Notes under the pieces: model-generated
The model's database searches: none
Seen by the model: only the letters and a program-made list of their open reading frames with translations
Told to the model about the DNA's origin: nothing
Program-made: the position numbers and the translations under genes
Assembly (NCBI GenBank): GCA_022605955.1
Contig: JAKCOZ010000007.1
Location: 10,979,501 to 11,043,500 of the forward strand
Source of the DNA: Rallus limicola
Taxonomy: Eukaryota > Chordata > Aves > Gruiformes > Rallidae
Length of the DNA: 64,000 nucleotides
Reading direction: 5' to 3'
Shown: piece by piece, positions 25,007 to 35,868 of the stretch
Numbering within the stretch: the first letter of the stretch is position 1
Layout of the letters: each line of letters begins with the position of its first letter

Positions 25007-25140
25007 CGGGAGCTGCGGCAGTCGCGGCGCCAAAGCTGGAAAACGCGGGGGTGTGGCCGCCGGCTCGCGGGAGAGGAGTGTTCCGCCTTCCCGCGCGGGC
25101 TGGGGGGTTCCCCTTTGCCCCGCCCACTGGGGGCTCCCCC

Positions 25141-25150
25141 GCCACGTGAC
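25141..25150. promoter_or_regulatory. E-box (USF/TFE3-type) just upstream of SPIDR ATG
   Basis: GCCACGTGAC is the extended CACGTG E-box preferred by USF and MiT/TFE factors. It lies 30 bp before the start codon and is followed closely by a GGACGTGG half-similar site. It could be a core promoter element or lie in the 5' UTR. Confidence 0.45.
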
Positions 25151-25179
25151 AGGGGACGTGGCTGCTTTGTCAGGGGGCG

Positions 25180-25194
25180 ATGCCCAGTAGGAAG
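25180..25194 (+). CDS. SPIDR: SPIDR coding exon 1 (five codons)
   Basis: ATG at 25,180 has G at -3 and opens five codons (MPSRK), followed by the donor AAG|GTACCT at 25,195 in phase 0. Joined to exon 2 this gives MPSRKRKRFWNAEC. From memory, human SPIDR begins MPRGSRARGSKRKRSWNTEC, so start, basic run and junction all agree. SPIDR is a nuclear scaffold that links RAD51 and BLM (and FIGNL1) and supports homologous recombination. The basic KRKR run across the junction may be a nuclear localisation signal. The frame that reads on through the donor to 25,407 is intronic. Confidence 0.82.
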
Positions 25195-25819
25195 GTACCT
25201 GCGTGCGCGCGGGGAGGGGGGAGTCGTGCCGTGTGGGCAGAAGGGGAGCGGGGCTCCGCGCGCTCTCCGGCGGGGCGGGCGCCTTTCCTTAGGGCTGGGT
25301 CGCGGCTCCCGCCGGCGGCGCTCCTTGCGTCCTTCGCGGCGGCCTCGCCGGGCGCCGCTCGCCTTGCCGCGCCTTGCAGCCCCGGGGCGGGGGGAGAGGG
25401 GAAGTAGTGGTGGCGGCGGGACAGCCCCGCTGCTCTCTCAGACCCAAACCTGCGGCTTGTGCTGGGGCCTCTTCCCCTGCCGCAGCCCGGGGAGGAGACT
25501 TGAAGGAGAAGCCCGGCCGGTTCCCGGGGGAAAAGGGGCGGTCCCGGCGGCGGGCCGCGTTCCATCCGCCCTGGTGGCTGGGTCCTGCCGGTGTGTCCCG
25601 GGCAGCGGCCCGGCAGCGCCCGGTGCTGGGCTCTGCCCCTGCCGGAGAAGGGGGCCCCACTCCGGCCTCTCACTGCAGCTGCGGGCGGGAACACGGGTCC
25701 TGCACCGTATTCGCCATGTCCCCGATTGCGCTTATCGACCTTCTCTTCACCGTTAGGCGGTGGAAGCGCAGCTGTGCCGAGGGAGGGTGTGACGGCCTCC
25801 CGAACAGATTGGAGGGGTT

Positions 25820-25834
25820 GGGGGGGGGGGGGGG
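25820..25834 (+). repeat. 15-nt poly-G run in SPIDR intron 1
   Basis: Fifteen consecutive G on the coding strand, about 625 nt after the exon 1 donor and still inside the CpG island. A nearby GGAGGGG adds to G-quadruplex potential. The length may be unreliable in the assembly. Confidence 0.8.
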
Positions 25835-28800
25835 AGAAGCGCGGGGAAAGTAAAATTTTGGGGGAAAGAGACTTGCCGAAACGGCCCGGCTTAGCGCCGT
25901 CCCGAGAGGCTTGGCTTCTCTGGGCGTGAGGAGAAGCGCCCCTGTCTTTTTGGGGTCTCCTCGTGTCGGCGGCTTGCGTGGGGCGTTTGGTGGTACTCGG
26001 AGGGTGATGATTAGGGCGCTGGCTCTGGCTTGCGTGTGCTAACGAGGGACTCCGAGAGACCGGCCGCCAGCGCCGTGGCTCGCTGTGATGGCAAACCCCA
26101 GCCTGTAGCGCTCCGGTTCCCATTTAGCGTGTGGGTAAAATGCTGCGAGCCTCCTGCAACCGGTTCTTAGATATAACCGCGCTTTAAAATCAGTCTTTAT
26201 GGAGCAAAACGTCAGCAGCGAGCTTAAAATAGGCTACTGCGCTAGATTTGAATTACCCATAACGCTGGCACTGTACGGATTTTATTATAAGAGGTCTTGG
26301 CTGTTGAAAAACTCTGCGTGTCCAGTGCCAAGGTTTGTTCAACCAGCTCCTGCCCCGATGCGATGGCAGGTTTTGATAATAGCGGCTTATTTTGCAGACA
26401 AATAAAATGTTTCTCGTTACCGTAACCGGGGAGAACTCTGCAGGCTGAGTGAAAAGGCAGCAAGGCAGCAGTCCCCTCCAAGTGTTGACCGCTCTTTTCA
26501 AGGGTTTTCAGTAACAAACTAAACCAGCTCCGTGCCATAACAGCATCATCCCTTTTTGTCCCGTCACCCGAGCGTTTTGGATAATCCAATCTGATTAAAG
26601 CTTTTCTAAAATACTTTTGTTTTAACGAGGGCAGATGTCAGTCTAATTAACTGCTTGGCACCAGGTGTTAAGGCAAAGTATTCAATAGTATTTTTATTCC
26701 CCGGAGGGGCTTGCTTTTTTCTCCTCAATGTAAGCATATGCTTATTTATGCTCTTGCTTAAATAAGCATGTATAGGTTAAAAAAAAAAAAAATCCCGATG
26801 TTCAAATAGTAATACTATATAAATACATATGCACACGTAAATATATAACGTCAATGAGAACTGCCTTTCATTAAGAGTGGTAAAAATCACAACCACAAAT
26901 TAAGGGTTTTAAAATATTATTTTTAAAATACTGGTCTCACGCACCAGTAGGAAAAGTATTTTAAGGGTGTTTTAATTTATTTTTTCTTTCCTAAGTGCAT
27001 TGTGACTGTGGAAGGAGGTGTGCTGGGGTCGTTGTGACTGTGGTCATATAATTTGGATTTTTTTTTTAAATTTTATTTATTTTTTCCATAAATCAGTACA
27101 ACTTGATGAGTGCCTTTCTCAGGATCATGCATGTTCTGAATCTTGTTTGGAAAATAATGCATACTGGTTTTCACAGGAATTAAAAAAACAGTCTTAACTT
27201 GAAAAAAACCCAACCCAACTATGGTTTTAATTCTGCAACCCTTACTTAAATCTTGACTTGAGGGTTTAAAATGCAAGGATGTTCCATTAATTATGTTGCT
27301 TTCATAGCTAATAATGTTGATTTAATACTAGATTAAATCTTCACTTTCTATCCAGGCACCAAACTGTGTAATTACACTTTCAGGAGCATGAATCCTGAAA
27401 GTTTTTACTGGAAATTAGATCCTGTTGTCAAATTCAGTTTTGTACTATTTTAAAATTGAGCTTTTTGAAGTCCAAGACTCCTTTCTTTTAGTTTCTTAGT
27501 ACTTTTTCTTGAAGACTCTGAGGGCAAAGGTGAAACAGGAGGATGGCTCTTGGTCAGTGTTCAGTGTTTCTGTTTACTTTGCAATTTTTCCCTTAAAAAG
27601 TTGTTTTTTTTAAACAAAACGTTTTGAAACTAGAGCTGTGATTTTCAACCACTTTGTCTTGCTCTGTGTTAAGAAAGAATCTGGTAATTGTGCTTGATTA
27701 CCTCTGGATTTGCATGCCCAGTAGCAGGAGTTTAGTTATGAAACATTTTATTACTACTTTTGTCCTTCAGCTTATGCTGCTTTTTGTGTTAGAGTTGGAG
27801 TCAAAGAAATGCTATCTACCCCTAGGCAAGTGGCATATCAGGTCATGTTTTCCTGGGATTTCCTTCCATGGGTTTTGGAGCTGCCCCAAGGAAGTGGAGT
27901 TATCCAGAGTGTAAAGGGCTGTGCAGTGAGTAGGCTTTGAACACATGGCCCCAGTGACTTCATGCAGGGTACGTCTGATTAAAAAATAATTGGCATAAGG
28001 AACAATATAGATTTGTTGAGTGGAGATGTTCTGGATAGGACCCTCCATTTCAAAATCAAAACCCGACCCCCAGGCTGTATTTACTAGCCTTGTCTAGAAT
28101 AACTATGTATATTTATTGAATCCCTGTCTCCCTTTTCCTTGCAGCGCACCTCTACTCTGGTGGGCTGAGTAAATGCTTTGTCTCACTAGAAATAGCTAAA
28201 AGAGTAGAAGAGGGACCGATTTCTTGCTGGGCCTTTTATGTGGAGGACTTGATCCTAATTCCAGTGATACCAGCAAGAATAATTTTTTTTTACTTCTTAG
28301 AAGGAACTGCTCCACAGACAAAATGCCATGCCTTCTTTAACAGAGTTCAAGACAGAATTTCAGCTTGAGTTAGCCATCCTAACTTCCCTTTCTTTAACTC
28401 AGAATTTCAGAGGGGCATATTTTGTCTGCAAACACTCTGCAATCCACAAGATTCCTTGCCTGATTGTTTTGTAATAAATCTTGATTTTATGAGGTATGTC
28501 AGTTCTATGTGATCTAGCTCTTTTGAGCCTGATTCAGTGTTATGTGTTCTTAATACTACCGTGTTTCTAGACACTTCATGCATAACATTAATAAATTAGA
28601 CAAGGTATTTTTATTTGTGCCCCATTTTTAGTCCAGAGAAAAAGCTGATGATTGCTAACCTTGTCACTTGAGATCAGGAGACCTCAGTGTTGTTGCTGCA
28701 TTTCTTTGGGAACAGGATGGCCTTCAGATTAGCTTCACTATAAATATTTATTCCTGAGAGAAACAAGTTTCTTAAAATATTTGTTTCTCTTGTTGCTTTG

Positions 28801-30875
28801 AAGCAGGTGGGAGCAGAAGCCTCTAAAGAGCCCTTAAAATTTCCAATTTCTGATGCTAGCCAACGTTTTCCTGGGGCAGAGGCCCTTGGATGCCAGGGGT
28901 TTTGGGAGCAGCAGCTCTGTAGGGGAAGGGTGAAGATGCCCCTCCTTGGCATGGGCACTGTCCCACCATGCCCAAAGGCAAAGACCCCAACAGTGACCCC
29001 ACAGGGTTGCTCCCAGTTCATAGAGTTCACAATGCACACAGTGTTCATAGTATATAATTGTTATTAAAAAAAATTGTGTGCTTCACATATATACCTGCAC
29101 ATAAACATTAAGCTAGCCACTTTGAAACAACAGACTTTTTACAGGGCATGTTCTTCTTTAAAAGTTGTTTGTGGGTATGAATATGTTTATATACGCCCTT
29201 ACATATATATATATGCCTGTGGGCAGTGATACCATGGCAAACTTGCCCTTCCCGCCCCCCCCCAGTAACTGTGGGTTGAAGTTGTAGGTCTAATATCTGG
29301 AGTTCAGATATTTATATAGAGAGATTTAAATTGTCAAGGAGTTTAGGGTGAGGAGAGTTGTTTTAAGGGTTGGTTCAATTTTTTTAAGTTGGTGTAGGAT
29401 GTGGGAAATGGTGGAAAGGTGTATGCATTAAAGGCATGGAGCTGTAAGTCACCGCTGCCAGTGTCAGTGGTCATTAAATCCTTCTTCCCTCCTAATGGTG
29501 TCTGCCAGAAGTTTGCAGTAGCTGAGGATCATCTTATGTAGAAGGTGTATTTCTTTACTTTCTTGTTAAGGGACTTCAGGAACTGGTTTGAGCTTTTCTT
29601 GGTGACTGTAGTGGCTATAAAGCTCTGTGTGGTGGTTGCAGAAAATCTCAGATTTTCCTGTATCTGGGGAGAGGGGCACGTGGTAAGGGAAAGAGGTAAT
29701 TAATCAGGGCTGTCAAGCAGTACTGACAGTTCTTCATGTTGTAATTAAGCTGAGATGGTGTCAAGCAGCTGCTGGAGGGGTCCCACTGGTCCATGTATCC
29801 TTTCTTCCACTACAGTGCCAGCTGTAGATAACTAGCGCTTCTTCCCAAAGCAGTTTCCTGCCAGTTTGATTCTTTGTCACTATGTCTGCACAGCCTGGCA
29901 AAGTACTGGGTGCTTGAGAAGAAGGGTGACTCTGGTTATCTCTGGCATGTCATGAGATAGCCTGTGCTGAGATGCCCCTGTAATACTGCTCTGAAAACAC
30001 GAGCAGCCCTGCCTCATCCAGGCCAGTGAGGTGGAGGATCAAATAACACTCTTCTGTGGCTAGCAGATAAAATGTTAAAACTCTCTTTTTGCCTTTTACA
30101 GACATGATTGTCTAGTTTCTCCAAAAGAATGTTCCCAGCTCTTTAAAAGTCACTCCCAGGCCACTTGCACTCTATAAGCATAACCATGTAAGCATAAAAC
30201 CAGCTATCTGTTCTACTCATTTTAGCATCTTTCTTAATCTTGTCGACTCTAAGCATACCCTTTCTATATGCACCTGAACCCCTTGTACCTAGGGGAGGGA
30301 GTCAATGTGTGGCTTTTATCCTGGCATTTTTATATGGCATTTCCTTTCCCGATCTTGCCAGTTGCACACCACTGGCCGTGCCTCAGCTGCCCTGCTCTGC
30401 TCTACATCCCCTGCCTGTTAAGCCATGCTTTTTCTGTGCTCTGTTGGTATTGCACAGAGAAATAAATGGATTCTGTCTGTCAGGGGATTTAATTATTTTA
30501 AGAATAACATGGGTGAGAAATTTAAGAGAATGTTTATTCTCTTAAGAATATTAAAGAATGTTAAGTCAATGTTTATTAGGCTTCCTAACAATAGAAATCT
30601 ATTAAGAAGCCTGTTTTTTGTAACAGTGCATGCATTTGTGTGGCTTTTTCACTTGTTTGCAACCGTTTCTGCTTGTAATTGACCATCAAAAGCAGTATAT
30701 TGCAAATCCATGTGTAAGTCACGGTGCTGGTATTGGCACAGATACACATTCTTCAAAACTGTTAGTTTTCCCATTCAAGAAATAAGCTTAGATGACCTGC
30801 ACTTTATCTTGCAGAATCATCTTGAAGCTATGAAAACATTTGTATAAGCAAGGCTTCCAGCACTGGTTAAGATTT

Positions 30876-30943
30876 TAAAAAACCCAAACCAAAACAAAAA
30901 ATAAAACCCCAAACCAAAGAAAACCCAAAAGCAAAAAAGCAAA
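30876..30943. repeat. A/C-rich low-complexity tract
   Basis: About 68 bp of nearly pure A and C (AAACCC/AAACC-type units, irregular) within SPIDR intron 1. It looks like an expanded poly-A-derived tract, but no attached retroposon body is recognisable. Confidence 0.6.
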
Positions 30944-31518
30944 CGAGAGCCATGGCAAGGCTTTGAGCTTGGGCACACAGCTGCCTGCGCTCTGACTTCT
31001 GCCAGGCTTCGAGTTCATCCATCCACTCTGGGATGTGTGGAGGTGAAGCGAATGTCCCCAACTGGAGTGAGGCCTTGCTGTGACATTTTGCTGCAGAATC
31101 AAAAGACGTGTCTTGACGTGTTTCAGTTCTTAGTATTTTCCCTGTCTGTGCTTTCCTCTGTGCAGAGGCAGAAGTCTTTATCAAGAGGATAGCGCTCTGG
31201 AAATGGAGGCTTGGGCCAGCATCTTCACTGGGAGGAAAGCAGGATTTAAACACTGCGAGATAATATTAATCCTTCCTGCCATAGTTTCCTTACTTGACAT
31301 CATTTCATTATTAAAGTGTTTTTGATTCTTTATTTAATATCACATCAGAATCAAGGTTTTCTCATTTATGTATTGGTGGGAGCAGTTATGAGGACAGTTT
31401 GACTTCGGTGATAATGATCTCTTGTAGTAGCTGCTTTGTGGTGTAAATACCCCCAGCCCTTTTAGAAAGCCTGTTAGGGAGGTCAGCTCCTGTCAGAGGA
31501 AACTGCAATCCACTTAGA

Positions 31519-31920
31519 GCCACAGAATCATTTTGGTTGGAAATGACCTCTAAGATCACAGAGTCCAGCCATTACCTAAGCACTGCCAAGTCCACCACTA
31601 CACCATGTCCCACATCTATGCATCTTTTAAATACCTCCTGGGATGGTGACTCAACCACTTCTGTGGGCAGCCTGTTCCAATGACTGACAACCCTTCCAGT
31701 GAAGAAATTTTTTCCTGTTGTCCAATCTAAACTTTCTCTGGCACAATTTGAGGCCATTTCCTCTTGTCCTATTGCTTGTTAACTTAGGAGAAGAGACTAA
31801 TACCCCCCTGGCTACAGCCTCCTTTCAGGGAGTTGCAGAGAGCGATGAAGTCTCCCCTCAGCCTACTCTTCTCTGGGCCAAACAGAAGAACCCCAGTTTC
31901 CAGAGATGTTCCTCATAAGA
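31519..31920 (-). mobile_element. CR1 LINE, 3' fragment in SPIDR intron 1
   Basis: Starts with GCCACAGAATCATTTTGGTT, the CR1 3' end in antisense, and continues through GTGGGCAGCCTGTTCCAATG and the TCCCCTCAGCCTACTCTTCTC block before stopping near TTCCTCATAAGAC. It is decayed, with no intact frame. Confidence 0.88.
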
Positions 31921-32962
31921 CTTTGTTTTACTGTGTGTTTACCATGTGACAGTAGGACCAGTTGACTGGAGGGGTAAAGCAGGATGGCATTTGCTGTATG
32001 ATTTTGGAAAGTGCTCAGAAAGATCTAGAGAAAACAAATACATGTTATTAGTTGTAAAATGGACAAAAGTTGTCAATTACTTTTTTTTTTTTTTAATTTT
32101 TACCATATATTTCTTATTTCAAAGTGTGTGTTACACTCCTGATTGACAAGACTGGCTCAAAATGTATGTGCTGATTAATGTAAGTTAAATATAGGTAGGA
32201 ACTATAGTTGCTTGAGAGAAAGTATAATCAAGATATATTGAAGCAGATAGTATAGTCAACATTTTGTGAGGTAAGTTTCAGTAGTAGAGTGGACTAAGAT
32301 GTTTATTGTGGTTAAGATCAATATACACATATAAATGGGCGTAGAATCTTAAGGCAGGCAATTCTTTCAGCTTCAGCTATTCTCAGGCATTAAAAAGAAA
32401 ATTATCACTGGTTGCTAATCAGCATCTTGTTTTGTGACTTGCCCAAATGACTTCCAACATCTCATGTAAGGGGAATGCAACACCTTTTCTACCATTTTTT
32501 CAGAAATGACTGTGAAAACAAATGTAATTTGTAAAGCTGAAAGAGTCTGGGCTTTTTGGTTGGTGGATTTTTAATGGAGAGCTGGATAGTCTGATCTTCT
32601 CCGTAACAGGGAATTCCATTAGATTAAATGTGAATCTGAAGGAATTCTTCAGTTAAAATGTATTTTCTTGCACTTTTCCTGTTTAGGATGATATTTTCAG
32701 CTTCTCCGAGCAGATGATAGGTACTACAGATATAACTTGCATCAACAGAAAGTAGTGTACTTACCGAAAATTAAATTTACCCATGAGATTGAGTCTGTTG
32801 TTATATGGTGTTGAATAAAAATTGGTTTCAGGTATTTTTGCCACCTCATTAAAAATTGGAATTGATATTTGTAAGTACTCAGAAAAATGGGGCTGTGTAG
32901 AATAAGTAAAGCTCCCTTGAAAAGAAGTATGTGTGTTTAATGGGGTTTGTTTTTCCTTGTAG

Positions 32963-33118
32963 CGGAAGCGGTTTTGGAATGCAGAATGCACACCCTTCCC
33001 AGATGAGAGGCACCTACAACTAAAAAAATCAAGTGTCAGGACATCAGTGGCTGCTACTTCAATTTCCAATTCGTGGCTTAGATGTGGGGATGGTTTTCAG
33101 AGCACTTCAGCACTGGAG
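32963..33118 (+). CDS. SPIDR: SPIDR coding exon 2
   Basis: A 156-nt phase 0-0 exon (52 codons) between the acceptor TTTTCCTTGTAG| and the donor GAG|GTAAAA. It begins RKRFWNAECTPFPDERHLQL and contains SWLRCGDGFQSTSALE near its end. This matches, from memory, human SPIDR KRKRSWNTECPSFPGERPLQ and AWLRCGEGFQNTSG, with the same spacing. The conserved WLRCG(D/E)GFQ block is the strongest identifier of the gene in this window. The exon would encode about residues 6-57. No catalytic domain is expected here, since SPIDR acts as a scaffold. Confidence 0.93.
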
Positions 33119-34084
33119 GTAAAATACTGGCTTACTTAATGGTGTGGAAAAAGATGCAAAGTGGCAGTTAAATCAATTTTCATGCTTAACTGAAGTATAA
33201 GGTGTTGTCCTTTTTTCTGTTGTTTCCCAATAAATACTGTCTTTAATTGTTAGTGTAATTCTCCAAGCATATGTTAATATGTTATGTAGTTGATAGCACT
33301 TATCCCTTGGAGAATTTCCATAATACACAGAAGGATACCAAAGGAATTTGATATTTGGGGTAGAGTGCTGCATTTCCTGAAAAATGTGGAACACAAAGGC
33401 TCTGGTTTGCATCTGAAAACTTTTTGCTAGATCCAAAGAGTATATTTGCAACAGTGAATTCACTGTAGAAAATCCTGCTTTTGGATAACCCGGCAGATGT
33501 GGGTCTCAATGCAGATGCTCTTTTGGATGATATACCAAATTACGCTTAATATTTTCTGTGCTTTTTGGTTTTGGTGGTCATGAACAGAGATGTTCAGACA
33601 GCTCAGAGTGACAAATGCTTTGTGCTGAAAATTACCTTCAACCAAAATGCTTTTCTGTTTCTTCTTTTGGTACTGCATAGCCAGTGTTGCATAGCTTATG
33701 GGATTTAATGAAATCAGAGACAGGGCCACCAAATGCTTTTTGTAACCTTTGAATAGGGCACGTGCTTTATTTGGTGAGCTCTTGCTGTCTGTTTTTGACA
33801 TTTTATTGCTGAAAATACTGACTGTTGTTCCTTTCAAGGTCAGATGTGATTCTTGTAAATTTCTATTTTCCAAAACAATGAAAATTCAGCTTTTATGTTC
33901 CTGTTCTCATGCTTTGTTACCCAACTCGTTATATCGCAGTCTGGTAGAAGACAGAAAAACTACTTTGAAATTGTGCTACTAAGTTGTAGGAGATGAATAA
34001 CAGTTTTGAGTATATTAGTACATGTTAAAATTGTCTTTAATGTCTTGGTGATTACATCTCTCTCTCGGTCTCTCTTGAATATAG
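33119..34084 (+). other. SPIDR intron 2
   Basis: 966 bp, GTAAAA to TTGAATATAG. AT-rich, with no recognisable repeat. Overlapping minus-strand frames (33,173-33,873) are chance. Confidence 0.8.
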
Positions 34085-34163
34085 TCCCTGAAACCTACTG
34101 ATAGGAAATCCAGGATTAAGAAGCATCTTGGACCACTGTTATCATCAGCTGGAAGTACAGCAG
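34085..34163 (+). CDS. SPIDR: SPIDR coding exon 3
   Basis: A 79-nt exon that keeps frame from exon 2 and ends in phase 1 (GCA G|GTGTGT). It encodes 26 residues plus one base, SLKPTDRKSRIKKHLGPLLS and then SAGSTA. It corresponds to human SPIDR SLTAEEKTITEKHLELCPRP and the following serine/threonine segment; the KHL and spacing are shared. It is lysine- and serine-rich, probably disordered. The acceptor tract (TCTCTCTCGGTCTCTCTTGAATATAG) is strong at a distance but interrupted near the AG. Confidence 0.85.
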
Positions 34164-35682
34164 GTGTGTTATAACTGTTTCATTTTAATGTCGTCAGAAG
34201 ATTGTCACTTTGTTTTGCTCTTTATCAAGGTAGAAGTTGGCTCAAAATACTGCTTGCTTTCTTCTTCTGTTATTGTAATCAGATGCTAATTTTGATAAGA
34301 CACAGTCGTGATGCTGTTGCAATTGGGATCCTCTATTCATCTAGAGTGCCTGAAATGCATTTTGCAAAGCTGCAGACACCTCAGCTCTTGCTCTCCAACA
34401 GATGAAGGAAGCCTCACTAGTGCTGTATATACTGTGTGTTATAGCAGGGGCAGGATATTTAAAATCTTAACATTTTTAAGAGGAGGAAATGAAAGCTAAC
34501 ACTTAGCTGTCTAAATAGAGGGTTAAATAAGTCTCTTCTGCTAGGAACAGACAAGCAGGCATAACAGAAAACATGTATTTTGTGAGTATAAGCAACAGAT
34601 AGAAATGCAGGATTTTGTTAGTCTCCTGCTTTCACAGTCTTCTATATATACTCAAGTCAGTTACTACTGAGATTTTAAAAAAAAAACCCATAACCAAGAA
34701 CTCTAGGCATAATAAAGAGGAAGGGGAGAACTTATCAGCTCTCTCCAGTTCTTTCATTTTCTGAGTTCAGAGGAAAGGAAACAAAGAGGAGGCAGTGGCT
34801 TCTTCAGTCTTTGAGTTTCTACTTGCTCCAGCAGCTGTGCTGCCTCTGTTGGAGTTAGGTAGGTGACCTACTGGGCACCTGGTGTCTACCTTTTGGGGGT
34901 TCAAAATCATGGTTTTCCAGATTTCAGAAAAGAACCTCTTTGTGTTGCAGAAGGACATATAGTTGTGTTTCTCTCTTCTGGGCCCTCCCACCTAATTCCA
35001 AATTCCCAGTAATTGTCTTAATCAATCATTTACCTAAAAAAAATACAGTAGCTGTAGGAAGTGGAAAATTCTGCCTTCTTATGATTGCTAATTCTGCATG
35101 CTCCACTGCTAAGCATTAATTCTTGCTTTTGTGTTAAAAATTATGGAGAAAGGTATGTTTTTTTATTTATATGTCCAACTTCAAAAAGACAACAGCTGTT
35201 CTTTGTTACTGCTGAAAAGTTAAAAAAAATTTCCTTTGGAAAAAACTGGAAGGTCATCTCTACTGATGGCATACTTCTATTCATTTGTTATTCATTTCAT
35301 AAAGTCAGAGAAATCCACAAACTGGAATTGTAAGGATAGTCTTTATTTAAATCACTTACTATTTTGAAGGAGCACAAGCAGGAGCATTAGGACTGTGTGT
35401 TGGAAAGTCATTGTTTGTCCTCACTCTGCTGGAGGACTGATTGATAGTTTCACTGTACAGAATGAAGTGTTAGCATTTATGGTGGAGAACCAAAATGAAA
35501 ATAATGCGTGTGTGTGTAAGGAATAGCTGTGAGTTAATGCTCCAATATTAATCTCTGATGCCTGGTGACTGAACTAATAATTCTTTTCCAGTTCAAAAAC
35601 AATATAGCTTAATTTTTAAGAATTTCCAATTTAACAATATCGTGTGTGTAATAATCGAACACTTTACAATTCTTTTTAATAG
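34164..35682 (+). other. SPIDR intron 3
   Basis: About 1.5 kb, GTGTGT to TTTTTAATAG. AT-rich, no gene or clear transposon seen. Confidence 0.8.
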
Positions 35683-35868
35683 GAGCTGCTGCTGCTGAAA
35701 GCTCTAAGGAGGCTGAGGACATCATATGGACCTCTAGTAGCAGTGATTTTTCAGATGAGGAAAATAAAACATTGATTCCAAGCAGCAAAAGAAGTGACGT
35801 TTCCAAAACAGAGGAATCACCTGGCAGCCACAGTTTGTTGTTAGAGGACATTAGTAGTAGCAGTGAAG
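35683..35868 (+). CDS. SPIDR: SPIDR coding exon 4, serine/acid-rich
   Basis: A 186-nt phase 1-1 exon, with acceptor TTCTTTTTAATAG| and donor GAAG|GTAAGT. It starts with a GAAAAES run, then EAEDIIWTSSSSDFSDEENK, which aligns with the human LTDITWSSSGSDLSDEDKTL block. After this it carries about 30 more residues (KRSDVSKTEESPGSHSLLL, EDISSSSE) that I do not recall in the main human isoform. The exon is rich in Ser/Asp/Glu, with many SD/SE sites typical of CK2 phosphorylation, and is likely disordered. It encodes about residues 84-145. Confidence 0.9.

Larger units (their letters stand above)
24420..26120 (+). promoter_or_regulatory. large CpG island, SPIDR promoter and 5' end
   Basis: About 1.7 kb of dense CpG and very high GC, with AT-rich DNA on both sides. 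SPIDR exon 1 (25,180-25,194) sits in the middle. Upstream are a TGACGCCA half-CRE near 24,973, a CCAAT box in CGCCCAATCGG (25,002-25,006) and an E-box GCCACGTGAC (25,141-25,150). There is no TATA box. This fits a housekeeping DNA-repair gene. Long frames in all phases (24,552-25,145 minus, 24,800-25,756 plus, 25,170-26,123 minus) are GC artefacts. The transcription start cannot be placed exactly. The width of the island leaves room for an antisense transcript. Confidence 0.8.
25195..32962 (+). other. SPIDR intron 1
   Basis: About 7.8 kb, from GTACCT to ...TTCCTTGTAG. The first 0.9 kb is CpG island with a G-run at 25,820-25,834. The rest is AT-rich, with an A/C-rich low-complexity tract (30,876-30,943) and a CR1 fragment (31,519-31,920). 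I see no further exon. Confidence 0.75.

Noticed and set aside
24552..26123. Long open frames (197 codons minus, 318 plus, 317 minus) in the SPIDR CpG island
   Set aside because: Composition artefacts of a CpG island. They overlap each other on both strands and resemble no protein; only the five-codon exon 1 is supported.
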